64,000 nucleotides of DNA, taken from assembly GCA_029216955.1 (NCBI GenBank), contig JANAVB010009598.1, positions 26,614,720 to 26,678,719 on the forward strand, read 5' to 3'. The DNA is from Iris pallida (lineage: Eukaryota; Streptophyta; Magnoliopsida; Asparagales; Iridaceae). Position numbers and translations under genes: made by a program. Shown here piece after piece: positions 23,190 to 33,805 of this stretch. Positions within the stretch are counted from its first letter, which is position 1. Each line of letters opens with the position of its first letter. Under the pieces are notes generated by a model. That model was not told the origin of the DNA. It saw nothing but the letters and a program-made list of their open reading frames with translations, and searched no databases.

Positions 23190-25874
23190 GAAAAAAATAT
23201 ATATATATATAGTATTTAAAAAAAACAAACTTATATTCGACACTGTAGCATTGCTACAGTGCCTAGGAGAACCTGAGCCTGTGTTCACCGCCAGGAAGAA
23301 GGAAAACGTGGAATTTAAAGACTTGATTTCATCAAATCTTCATCCTAAAAATCTTAGAAAAAATTCCTTATATCCCTTAGGGAATTCTCCACAACTTTGA
23401 CCCATATCCGAGCCGAAAATAATTCGAATTAATCCTAAAATAGGATTTAAACGCCATATAAAACCTTTCGAAAAATAGGGTTCTTAAGAAAAAAATCACC
23501 TGTCGAATTTCATCCCCAACCAGAACTTTGACTCCAGGACTACCCCTACACCCCCGTGCTCAACGTGGACCGCCTACTCGTCGTCGCCGACGACTGGATC
23601 GCCGGACAACCGCGCGGAGCCGAGAGTAAAACAGAGGGCACTCTGTTTTACGAAGAACCATGTACCAATATTTCGAATTCAATATCTTCGATTCTGTTCA
23701 ACGAAAATTCGATCTATCGACATCTGTGCATAGACAACATACCCATCTATGAACCCTAGTAATTAGAAAGTTTTCTAATGCATTGGAAATCCCATAAAAG
23801 TTTCGGGAAATAGAGAAAAATTTTCCTCGAAAACGAAACCGAGAAAAACACCAGAACCCTGACTTTGGAAGGGTGAGTTCGACCCAGATATTAAGGAATT
23901 GTGGGAAACGAGTTTAAACAGTCCTAGTTAACATATACGAGATGAAAACCCATTTGGCAGATTAAATTTTTATTGATTGTACAGAAAGTTATGGGTCGAT
24001 GAACTTGTGATAAAAACTCCTTAAAAACATTGAAATTTTAGAATTTTGTTCGATACGGCGTGCGTCCTGACAAATCGGGCGACTTGGTCGCGCGCTATAT
24101 GCATTGAAAGTCGTGTATGGACGTTGTCGATGTGTGGGAACTGATGGAACTCAGTTTTATCGTGTATGTGCGACGAAATCAGTCCGTATCCGTCAAGATA
24201 CCCCCGTATTGGCGCATTACAGACTTGGCCATAACTTTCTGCACGTTCGTCAAATTGAGATAAAACTTGTGCCAACAGGTCCGAATCAAAATTTTGGTCC
24301 TGCATGCCAAGTTTGGTCCGAATCTGAGAAGGTTGATCAGAACGCCAAAATTTGGTGGGCCCGCGACCCAATCCAACGGGCAATTTTGTGTCCGGCTCAT
24401 CGAAATCCAAAACTGGACATACCATTGAGTTTCTCTCCTCAAACTGAATCCGTAGACATGTAGTTTGACGACTTTAGAGACCATAGACTTGGGCACACGT
24501 TTCGGTGAGAAGCGGGTCCAACGTCGGACGTCGTTTTGACCCAAAATTACGATTTTGCCCCTGTTCCAGAATTGGACTTTTGGACAGGCATTTCCTAGGT
24601 ATATCTTTTTCACCGAGAACATTTTTGATGTTTTTTCAGCATCCGGAGTCATCTGTGAATTCTGAGTTTTGTGTTGGCGCTTGCGACATTTGGATTTGCC
24701 CTCCTCGTACCGCAGGCAAGTATACCTTGCCATAGATTATGATTGTGCTCATTTATTTTTAGTATATTTTATTATTGCATATTTTTTTCTCTTATTTGTC
24801 ATTTTTATATTGGGTGTCCAAGTCACACTTGGGTGCGGACGACTAGATTTAGTCGATTTCGTTATTTTTATTTCTATTATACATGTCGACTTAGAGTTAG
24901 ACGACCACCTTATGAGTGTGGGATATTTTCATATCTCCAATGGCCTTGACACATTTGTATCACCGGATGAGTGAGTTCGTATAGGACACGGACCTGCGTA
25001 TGCGACTGGCCATCGATACGTATGGGTCGTGCGACGGATAGGAGGTAATTGCTGCTAGTGTGTTGATTTAGAAGCCATAGCAGTTGCCAACTGGACAGGC
25101 TGTGGATACATCTTGGACAGGAGCATTGGAGGGAGGGGACAGCTACTAGCGTAGGGGCTACATTTATTTTTACACACTTTATGGGCCGATAGTGACTCGT
25201 ATGAGCGCTACTTTCTGCCATTGGCCGATAGCGACTCGGATGAGCGCTACTTACTGCCACTCTTTATTACTCTGCTGATCCTACAGCCCCTGCGTAGAAC
25301 GTTGTCCTTAAAGTACATCCCACATTGACGGTTAGGATATCCTGTAGAGTCATAGTTGCATATTTTACACATTCAGTTATTTTAGCATATTTTCTGTATC
25401 TTGTTACGTCCCTCTGAGGACCTGGTGATCTCTCCAGGATTAGACGAGCAGGACTATCCCGAGGAGTACGGTGCAGTATTGGATCCATCATACATCGGTG
25501 ACGAGGCATCTCCTGCTCATACTTAGTTTTTATTCTTTGTTATCTGAGAACATGTATTGGACATCTTTTATCATCTTTCTTGCTGTTTGAGGAGGTTGGA
25601 CTCCATTTAGTTGAGACTATTTTTCCATAGCTGTTTGGAGTGGAAATGTCCACCCGGCTATCTTTTGACTTCTTTTATTATTATTGAGACTTATTTATTT
25701 ATTCTGTGTTGAGCTGTGGATGAGATTTAGTTATTATATTGTGGCTTATCGTAGATCATTACTTACAGCTTATGTACCAATACGAGGATACCACATATTG
25801 GTGTATTTCTTGTATACGTGCAACTGGCATGTTGACGTAATTAGTCCTACGTATTATGGGAAAGGGGCGTTACA
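22847..25874 (+). repeat. Element A 3' LTR (3028 bp)
   Basis: Runs TGTAAATCCCC to GGGGCGTTACA. Holds two long TA arrays (22946-23030 and 23131-23186), and near its 3' end the block TTGTTACGTCCCTCTGAGGA (25403-25422) followed by CCTGGTGATCTC, shared with the LARD1 LTRs. Open frames inside it (23556-23759, 24104-24463 and shadows) show no recognisable domain and I treat them as chance. Confidence 0.85.
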
Positions 25875-26228
25875 CAGTTCCTACTGATTTCTAGTCTATT
25901 CCTTATTTGAGACATTAATGGATATTTTTACATCTTTTTTTTTATATTTTGCGGAGGTTGGACTCCGATCTTATGAGACTATTTTTATAGCTTTTTGGAG
26001 TGAGTATGTTCACCCGGTATCTTTTGATACACTCATTTATTATCTGGACTTTATTATCTTCTCTGTTGAGCTGTGATGAGATTATATTATATTATTCTGG
26101 CCTGTGATGATTTATTATATAGCTTATGTACGTATACGAGGATTCCATATATTGGAGTATTCTTCGTAAATGTACAACTGGCATGTTCACGTACTCGGTC
26201 CTATATATTTTGGGACTGGGGCGTTACA
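25875..26228 (+). repeat. Truncated 5' LTR of element B
   Basis: The last ~350 bases of an LTR of the same family as element A: GGAGGTTGGACTCC, GTGAGTATGTTCACCCGGTA, then the terminal GGGACTGGGGCGTTACA. It aligns with 25545-25874. Only the 3' end is present, so the LTR is cut at the boundary with element A's LTR end. The element B leader follows at once. Confidence 0.8.
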
Positions 26229-26486
26229 TATTTTTGTTGGGGCCCATGCAGGTCTAGAAAATATTGTTGGAATACACGACTGCACCCAACAAGCCTGCAT
26301 ATAGGAATAAGAACAACATCTCATCCAGAACTACTATCTCCCTTAACTTCTACTCTTTTCAAAATTCTATTGATTATTTGATTTCCCTTATATTTAACCT
26401 CTTCTAATATCGTCCTATTCTTCCTCGTGCCACCAGTATGAATCTAAGGAGCGGACGCACTTCCACCTTGGCCATCACCCCTGGAG
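26229..26486 (+). other. Element B 5' leader
   Basis: Untranslated leader between LTR end and gag. Contains TTGGGGCCCATGCAGGTC (26238-26255), the motif shared with LARD1 and LARD2. I cannot assign it to a tRNA primer; the usual TGGTATCAGAGC initiator-Met site is absent. Confidence 0.6.
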
Positions 26487-27790
26487 ATGCAGGCCACCCA
26501 AGAGGAACAGAATCCTCCGATGACTCCGGTGACACCATGCCAGCCAGGACAGTCACAGCCTACTACGACGTCGACGACGGTGCATCCAGAGATTGTGGCA
26601 CCCCCAGTCAGCCAGGCTGGACAGACCACTACCGTGCCACCGAAAGGGAATATACCACTACCTCCACCACCATATTCCTTCAGCAGTTTCCACCATAGTC
26701 GGGACCTCAGATGCCTCCACCACCGACCGATGGAAGCCCTACTTCCCAGTTCATGTATGCCATGATACTGGCTCAGTGGCAGTAGACTGAGCTGATGAGA
26801 GACTATGATGACAACACCAGCACCGGTACCGGCTCTGTATCCTTATGAAGGCTCTATCAAGAACTTTACAGACATGAACCCCAAGCCCTTCAAAGGAACG
26901 GAGAAGCCACTAGAGGTGTCACAAATGGTTTATTAGTACAGAGAAGTTATTGAAGGCATCCCAGTTGTCCGCTCGAGATTGGATGACAACAGTGGATCTA
27001 CTACTGGAGGATAATGCCCACCATTGGTGGAAGGCAGAAGAAAGGTGACTAGGCACTGGGATCACCTGGAAGGAGTTCTATGATCTATTCTATGAGAGAT
27101 TCTTTCCTATCCATGTTTGAGACAGTTTATATGACCAATTCCTTCATCTTAAGCAAGAAAATATGACGGTTGATGAGTATGACTCGAAATTTAATCGCCT
27201 GAGTAGATTTAGAGCGGGACTGATCCCGACAGAGCTAGAGAAGACGAGGAGATTCCATCAGGGGCTTGCACCAGAGCTCAAGTCGTATACGACTACCCAG
27301 TCTCGAGTCTCTCATTCAGCTGTCTTGGAAGAAGCTCGTGCTCAGTAGATTCTTTGCAGGGAGGAGCAGCAGACATCTAGACGTCATACCCCAGCAGTTA
27401 CACCAGCCCGAGCTACACAGGGAGGACCTATCAGGAGGACCACAGGACAGTACCAACAGAGGACTATACCCTACCAGAAGCCCACTTACCACTTTTATGG
27501 AAAGCAAGGTCACACCAGAGATGACTGTCGGCTACGTTTAGGATTATGTATGAGTTGTGGATCGGGGCAGCACTTGGCCAGAGATTGCCCCGAGCAGCGA
27601 GCACTAGTACAGGCACATCAGGCCTTGAAGCCTACAGCTTCAGCACCACCAGCTCCCCGACCAACAGCAGGAGCACCCCGTCCACCATTTCCTTCCCAAG
27701 GCGCACAGTACAATAAGGCCAGAGCTCAGAGTACAGGACAAAATTATGGGCATGCATTCTCACTTGTTGTTGAGGATATAAAGACGGAGG
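26487..27790 (+). pseudogene. Element B gag
   Basis: Proline/threonine-rich N-terminal part from about 26487 (TPVTPCQPGQSQPTTTSTTV), then after a frame change the Retrotrans_gag core: EKLLKASQLSARDWMTTVDL, NAHHWWKAEER, ENMTVDEYDSKFNRLSRF and LEKTRRFHQGLAPELKSY. First knuckle reads TYHFYGKQGHTRDDC: both leading Cys are Tyr, each explained by one G-to-A change. The second knuckle, CMSCGSGQHLARDC (27550-27591), is intact. Several stops lie at 26778, 26936, 27047, 27119 and 27346. I chose 26487 over the ATG at 26438 because the frame from 26487 has gag-like proline-rich composition, but the true start is uncertain. Confidence 0.8.
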
Positions 27791-29282
27791 CAGAGGTCAT
27801 AGCAGGTATGGTTTTAGTTGCTTCATTTCCTGCCATTACATTATCTGACACTGGAGCTACTCATTCATTCATAGCCACTAGTTTTGCCACTAGACACAGC
27901 ATTCCCATCACACCCTTTATCTAAAAATGTTAAAGTCCTCACTGGAGGGGAGTTGTACATGTTAGTGGTGTTCGTAGACTTTGTCCTGTAGTGATACGTG
28001 GTAGAGATGAAAGCACGACTTTTTGTATTCCCTATGCCGACATTCGACGTGGTTCTCGGAATGGACTGGTTGAGCCAGCACTTTGCTCTTATAGACTGCC
28101 ATAGGGGCAGTATCATCTTTAGACCACCGAATATATTGGAATTCGAGTTCACCAAAGAAGAAGGAGAGAGTTGTGATGCACCCATATTGGGGACTCACAT
28201 GATGATGTAGGACACCCCTCAGCACCCTGTTATCACTGAGTTCGAGGATGTGTTCCCCGAGGATTTGCCAGGAATGCCACCTGACCGAGATATTAAGTTT
28301 TCTATTGAGCTTATTCCCGGAGCCGAGCCTATTTCATCTCGAGTGTATCGTCTAGCACCCAAGGAGTTGGTATAGATGAAGACACAGATTGACGACTTAT
28401 TGGAAAAAGGCTTTATTCGTGCCAGTGCGTCACCTGGGGAGCGCCCATTCTTTTTGTGCCTAAGAAAGACGGGACAGTACGCATGTGCATAGACTACAGA
28501 GCTTTGAATGCAGTGACGGTGAAGACCAAGTATCCTTTGCTGCGTATAGACGATCTATTCGATCAACGTAGTGGAGCAAAAGTATTCTCCAAGATTGACT
28601 TACGATCGGGCTATCACAAACAGAAGGTTCGGAAGGAAGAAATTGCAAAGACGGCTTTTCAATCGAGGTATGGACACTACGAGTTCTTGGTCATGCCTTT
28701 CGATTTAATCAATGCTCCCGCAGTCTTCATGAATTTAATGAACAAGATCTTTTACCAGTACTTGAAAAAATTTGTTGTCGTCTTTATAGATGATATTTTG
28801 ATTTACTCCAAGAGTCAAGAGGAGCATGAGCAGCATCTACGGATTGTCTTGGGAACATTAAGGAATGGGCGACTTTTCGTGAAGCTTAGAAAGTGTGATT
28901 TCTTTCTCAAGTAGGTATCATTTCTTGGACACATTATTACGGAAGACGACATATCGGTAGATCCTGAGAAGATTACAGCAGTCAAGGCATGGCTCGCTCC
29001 TACATCAGCTTCCGAGGTGAGAAGTTTTTTTGGACTTGCAGGTTATTACAGAAGGTTCGTAGAAGATTTTTTTTGAATAGTAGGGCCTATGACTCGCCTC
29101 ACTTACAACGATCAGGAGTTTGTATGGATAGATGAGTGTCAAGCTGCTTTTGACGAGTTGAAGAAGCGCTTGACCACGGCACCGATCTTGACACTACCGT
29201 CGGGCCCAGAAGGATTTGTGATCTACAGCGATGCATCCGGGAAGGGATTAGGATGAGTATTGATGCAGCATGGTCACATAGT
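27791..29282 (+). pseudogene. Element B pol part 1: protease, RT, start of RNase H
   Basis: Protease with LSDTGATHSF (DTG kept), then a frameshift near 27920 and a stop at 28208-28210. [35 protein letters not shown] (first Asp kept), [19 protein letters not shown] and [15 protein letters not shown]. Stops at 28912-28914, 29074-29076 and 29254-29256. RNase H starts with VIYSDASGKGLG and is cut after MQHGHIV by the Tat element; it resumes at 57686 with [13 protein letters not shown]. It is a close relative of element A; RT catalytic residues are better kept here. Confidence 0.88.
29278..29282 (+). repeat. Target-site duplication of the Tat element, left (ATAGT)
   Basis: ATAGT before the LTR, GTAGT after the other LTR (57686-57690). 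The single G-to-A difference follows a C, as expected from decay of a methylated CpG. Element A, the relative, has TGTAGTAGC at this site (20892-20900). Confidence 0.85.
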
Positions 29283-30410
29283 TGTTTCACTTAACAAAAT
29301 GCCTAACATTGGCTTTTGAAAGAAAACGAGAAAAAGTACAAAAGTACAAGTTGTTTCTGGGAAGTATTGCTATGGAAGTCTGATCTGAGAGCGATCACTT
29401 TGTTCCTTGGACCACACGATGATGATGAAGGGAACTGCTTGAGGAAGATGAACAATCGGAAGAACTAAGTCACCAGAAAGGTATCGACACAACGGCACTG
29501 ATGGTATAGTCGAATGCTTTCCTGCTTTGCTTCACCATGTTCTTGAGAAAAAGTTGAAGAAATGCTTCTGGGAAATATCACTCTGAAAGTATGAGTTTTC
29601 TCAGAATCTCCTTCTCTGTATCTCTCTTGATATTTTCTTCTGTTAAAAATAAGTCTATTTATAGACTAGACCCTCTGTGCGTAAAAAAATAACATATTGG
29701 GTCTCTACGTAAGTAACTGCCACCCACGATTGAAAATCAACCTTTACGTGTGATGACACGTGTCTCATATAGAGAGTAATCTCTACGCATGATGACACGT
29801 GTCCCACAACTTCAACAATATGGGTAAAGCACATACACATGTTCCTTGATAAGTGTGGCATAAAAGCCACGTATGCAGACCACGTTCTCTCATAGCCAGA
29901 AAAGATTGGGCGTAAAAATAACCCAAAATAGACTTCCTACGTAAAGTAGCAGACTGGGCCTAAAATAACCCAAAATAGACTTCCGCGTAAAGTGGCTGAA
30001 AAGTAGCCTTAAGCATATAATTAGCTCAAATAAATTCTACGCACACAAAAGCCTTGTGAGTAAAGACTCAAATAGCTTTCATGCGTAAAGAAAGCGGTCT
30101 TTTGAGCGTAAAGTAGCCCATCTTCACGTTAAACGACAAGTATTAGGTTTGGTGCAAAAATCTTCTTGGCTTCTGTGCAATGTTCTGTCAGAAAATCATA
30201 CTGTCAGATCAATATCACGCGCATTAAATGCAGTCTGACAGCCTGTCGCCCTCGCATAAAGTTTGAGGATAGCTCTTGCGTAAAAGAGCTCGCGTAGAAT
30301 TTGAATCTGACTCAATAGAGTCCTTTAATGGGCCTTGCATAGAGTCCGACTTTGCGTAAAGTTCTCAACTTCTTTGACTTGGTTTATGAAGTTTATTTTA
30401 TGCTTCTACA
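29283..30410 (-). repeat. Tat 3' LTR (1128 bp)
   Basis: Plus-strand ends TGTTTCACTT and TTTATGCTTCTACA. A TATAAATAG on the minus strand (29655-29663) is the likely LTR promoter. Many scattered GCGTAAA words occur across it. It aligns with 56942-57685, which lacks about 370 bases here between about 29563 and 29935 and another 16 bases near 30200. Confidence 0.92.
29655..29663 (-). promoter_or_regulatory. TATA box in Tat 3' LTR
   Basis: TATAAATAG read on the minus strand, in the LTR copy that does not drive the element. The matching segment is deleted from the 5' LTR copy. Confidence 0.6.
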
Positions 30411-30422
30411 AGACCCCCTTCA
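30411..30422 (-). other. Polypurine tract of the Tat element
   Basis: Minus strand GAAGGGGGTCT directly before the 3' LTR start TGTAGAAGC. Fits a plus-strand primer site and fixes the element's orientation. Confidence 0.75.
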
Positions 30423-30475
30423 AACTTTTTAAATTCTTCTAAAATTTGAAATACTTTGAACAGAAGCGTAAAATC

Positions 30476-30575
30476 CGGGATATCCAACAGTCGTCCGCGT
30501 AGAATTTGGGATACCCAACAATCATCCGCGTAGAGTTCGGGATACCCAACAGTCATCCGCGTAGATTTTAGGAAT
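30476..30575 (+). repeat. Three ~32-bp tandem repeats upstream of the antisense gene promoter
   Basis: Three near-copies of a unit with GATACCCAACA and ATCCGCGTAGA, ending about 25 bases before the TATA box. They lie outside the LTR, so they belong to the antisense gene's upstream region. Confidence 0.8.
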
Positions 30576-30597
30576 TTGAACCGATTTCAAAATTTCC

Positions 30598-30605
30598 TAT
30601 AAATA
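30598..30605 (+). promoter_or_regulatory. TATA box of the antisense PMD gene
   Basis: TATAAATA followed by GAGC, 89 bases before the ATG at 30687. About 30 bases downstream the sequence turns CT-rich (30630-30665), as plant transcription starts often do. It lies inside the Tat element but outside its LTR, facing the opposite way to gag-pol. Confidence 0.7.
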
Positions 30606-30686
30606 GAGCTCCGCTAGTAGAGAGAGAACTTTTACTCATCTATCAATCTCCATTGCTCTCGCCTTCGAAATCCCCATTTTAAACCG

Positions 30687-30834
30687 ATGGCACCAAAGAG
30701 CAAGACCTCCGTCGGCGCTAAGGGAAAGAAGCCCGCCGTTGCTGCTTCGTCGGCGGCTGAACGAGCAGAGACCACCATTCCAACATCGGTGGTGACCCCG
30801 AGGCCTAATCCCGCTGTGGCTCCGGCCATGATAG
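30687..30834 (+). pseudogene. Antisense gene exon 1
   Basis: 49 codons plus one base, from MAPKSKTSVGAKGKKPAV. Basic and Ala-rich, like a nuclear-entry or unstructured leader. The end, ATAG|GTAAAA, is a strong splice donor. Joining to the acceptor at 31534 continues in phase as VDLQIHPLAEVFGSPAGIVG, open for about 33 codons, which supports the intron. Confidence 0.7.
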
Positions 30835-31534
30835 GTAAAACCCTATCTAGTTCGACCGTAGGTTCGTCGAAAAAAAAGAAGAGGAACCGAACAAAACCGT
30901 AAATTTCACGCCCACGTTTATACGTGTCAGTGTAAAATAAAACTCACCAAATACGTCCACGTCTATACGTGCCAGCATAAAAATAAAAACAATAGAATAC
31001 GCCCACGTTATATATGTCAGCGTAAAAATAGAAAAAAAAAACAAAATACACCCACGTCTATACGTGTCAGCGTAAAAATAGAAAAAATAAAATATGTCCA
31101 CGTCTATACGTGTCAGCGTAAAAATAAAAAAAACAAAATACGCCTACGTCTATACGTGCCAGCGTCAAATGTTAAGCATTAAATACGCCCACGTCTGTAC
31201 GTGCTAGCGTAAAATACGCAAGTAACCCACGTTCATACGTGTCAGCGTAAAAAATGTTAAAATTACGCCCACATTCATATGTGCCAGCGTAAATACACAA
31301 GTTATAAGACTTTGCGTAAAAGTCCATTCTGAAAACAGAGAACTTTTGCACTTAAAATTTTTTTAATCAACTTAACTTCTACGCGTAAGCGTAAAGTTTG
31401 CATAGTCAAGCCCTAGAATACAGAGTCTTAATTTTTATGCGTAAAATTCACTTGTGTAAAGATCTGTGTGAATAAGTCATCTGCGTAAAATTCAAATTAG
31501 ATTTTTACTAACTTGATTCTTCTTTTTTTGGCAG
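30835..31534 (+). other. Probable intron 1 of the antisense gene
   Basis: GT at 30835-30836, AG at 31533-31534 after a T-rich run (TTCTTCTTTTTTTGGCAG). The intron is AT-rich and carries the nine-copy CACGT repeat array. Phase is kept across it. Confidence 0.65.
30905..31300 (+). repeat. Nine-copy ~45-bp tandem repeat with an inverted CACGT/ACGTG core
   Basis: Each unit holds CGCCCACGTCTATACGTG or a close variant, then YCAGCGTAAAA and an A-rich spacer. The core CACGTCTATACGTG is a perfect 5-base inverted repeat with a 4-base loop. Copies begin near 30909, 30954, 31000, 31048, 31095, 31140, 31185, 31228 and 31265, and decay towards the end. Confidence 0.88.
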
Positions 31535-33805
31535 TGGACTTGCAAATTCATCCTCTCGCAGAGGTATTCGGCTCACCAGCTGGTATTGTAGGCTCAAACT
31601 ATTTGGAAAATCTGTCTCATGTTAAATTCCTATAAAGTGACAAGCAGTACCCTGAAGAGAGACAACAACTGATAGCTGCTCAGGGAGGCAGAATGCTGCT
31701 GTCATTGATGAATGGAGAATTACTGGTGTTCGCTAGATGGCCAACATATTTTGAAGCCTGCCTTCTTGTTTGGGGACGCTATTGATTTTCAATCACAAAC
31801 GAACCCCAAGAAGGAGGCTTGGGTGTTTAGGTTTGAAGAGAGGGCGATGTATCTCCCAGACATGGCAAGGGTTTATCCCCTACTTCATTTGTTCACGCCA
31901 CCCATCTAAGACAGATGCTATGGAACCTGACTCCCAGCAGTCATGGTAGACCAGGCAGAATAATTTTCAAGAGGGACAGGGCCAACCAAATGGGCTACCA
32001 TACCAGTACTCCCAGTGGTGGTATCATTCCTTTCGCCGGTCTACTGCCTGGATTCACACCAAGCGAAGATTCAGTTTTGATTTAACCAGTGCAGATCCCA
32101 ATGTTCATAAACAAGCTTATGAAGGCCTCAGTATTATATCCCCAGGCCAACCCTAGGCTGCCATGGTGGATGACCCCTCATAATCAGAACTGGATTCAAC
32201 TTAGTGCTTGGATCATGAAGAACTTCAAAACAGAACTGCAAGCCATTGGACTATATGAACCAGTAGCCTCCACGAGTCAGGGCATACCAATGAACAATAA
32301 CCTGTTCTTGGCTTTAATGGAGTTATATATCAGTTCAACAGAGACTTTTGCAACCCCAATAGGTGAAATGGGTTTTGCACTGCATGAGATACAATTCATC
32401 TCCAAGCTGCCAATGGGTGAAGCTCCATATGAAGAGTATATTCCCTCCAACCGGGAATTAGCAGAGATCAGAGAGAAAAATCCTCAGTTAGTTGAGGTAT
32501 ACCAAGAATTGATGTACCATTACCTGACTTGCACCACTATATATGAAAGTGGATCGCATTTGGCATATATCAATAAATGGACAACATATCTATTCTACCA
32601 TAATAATAGGATATCAAAGGATGACAAAGAGAAATTTCAAGATAACAAGGCTCAACCTATCAACCCTTGTTCAATCATCCTTGCTGATTCAATAAACACT
32701 TGGATGGTCACCTATAAGTCTTCGGATAAATATTTGGCCACCAAGGCTGGAGAATTCCCTGCTGGGACCGAAGCATTTAGCTTTCTGAGACATGGTAGTC
32801 GAAAGCTCTCAAAAGAAGCCTTGCTTGCGGGCTTCCTTTCCCTGTGGCTGCAAAGATGGATCGTACCAGAGATTGGCACAGCCGACAGGATTTACCAAAA
32901 CGTACTATGGCCAGCAGTATATTTGGTATTCAAAGTCAGAATCAACCTGTTATCGACAATGGTATGTCAGATAAATGCAGGTTTGCGAGCATTTGGCGAT
33001 GAATTGATCAATAATGCTCCACACCAAAAATATTTCCCTAGGGTGGAGATGCCCTACACTTATTTGATGGACTGGTTGTTGTATCACAACTGCAGTTTGT
33101 TGCCACCAGGCCCAGGAAATGATACGGAGGTATTCCTCTAGAAGTTTAATAAAGCCACGTGGACTGCAATTTCAGTGGCGGACACCCGGGCAACACTCAA
33201 CTATTTCTACGGGTGGAACTTTTTCTGCACAAGACCACCAGTCCCAGCTGACTGTTTCGACATACAATTTGCAGATATCGGTAAAGGGAGGACTTCATTA
33301 CCTACGCCAGTTTTTAAATGACTAATGTGCATTAGGCCCTCACATCTGATGTATAAGAATGAAGACAACTGTGCGTTCGAACCGTGTCTACCCAGTCGGT
33401 TCGCTCGTCAGTTTTGGATATGACCAACTTCACGTTGGTAATCCCTCCACCAGCTTCCACCATTATAAAAAATTAGTTGATGGTGCAAGGGCATGGAGGT
33501 ACTTTAGCACTGCATGTATCGGTGCTAGACTCTGGGTATCAACTGCTACAAGTAAAACTGAGCTACGAATGCTTCATTCGTATGCTCGTTTTTATGCATC
33601 CATTCGTTCCTTCGTGAATGACTATAACATGAAGGGGAGTCTTCGATGGGCCAAGGAAAGAAACGTCGAAGAACCAGTTAGGGTACCTTCGGACATACCC
33701 GATGATGTTGCTGTTCCAAATGAGTATCTGGAAGTGATCCCTACGGGAATTGGGGAAACAGCGGCAGGACCAATATCATCACCAAAACCCGGAAGCGGAA
33801 ATTAA
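31535..33805 (+). pseudogene. Antisense gene: PMD-coding region
   Basis: The longest intact frame is 32089-33141 (350 codons), itself an internal piece. PMD features: MELYISSTETFATPIGEMGF and ALHEIQFISKLPMGEAPYEE, which match the domain's GEM...L.D.....L.(M)G pattern, then LLAGFLSLWLQRWIVPE and LWPAVYLVFKVRINL. After a stop at 33139-33141 and further breaks, FEPCLPSRFARQFGYDQL spans a frame change near 33410; the P.RF.RQFG signature ends the domain. The N-terminal part (31535-32088) is broken by a TAA at 31633-31635 and a frame change. The final frame stops at 33803-33805. The substrate or partner of this domain is not known. Confidence 0.8.

Larger units (their letters stand above)
9526..25874 (+). 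mobile_element. Tekay/Del-like chromovirus element A, 5'-truncated, with nested LARD2
   Basis: A Ty3/Gypsy element on the plus strand holding most of gag, then protease, RT, RNase H, integrase, chromodomain, polypurine tract and a 3.0 kb 3' LTR. Its 5' LTR, leader and gag N-terminus are missing at 9525/9526. LARD2 sits between the gag and protease parts. The C-terminal chromodomain and the order RT-RNase H-integrase-chromodomain place it in the chromoviruses; the LTR size and the polypurine tract fit the Tekay/Del clade. Stops in every domain make it inactive. Confidence 0.9.

Noticed and set aside
23556..23759. Possible small host gene in element A LTR
   Set aside because: 67 codons without domain, within a defined LTR; GC-rich part resembles LTR leader zones.
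24021..24733. Several 100-180 codon frames in the element A LTR
   Set aside because: Overlap on both strands, no domain, and all lie within an LTR defined by its ends and polypurine tract.
30905..31300. CRISPR-like array
   Set aside because: Repeats are diverged, spacers are A-rich and not unique sequences, and the context is a plant retrotransposon.
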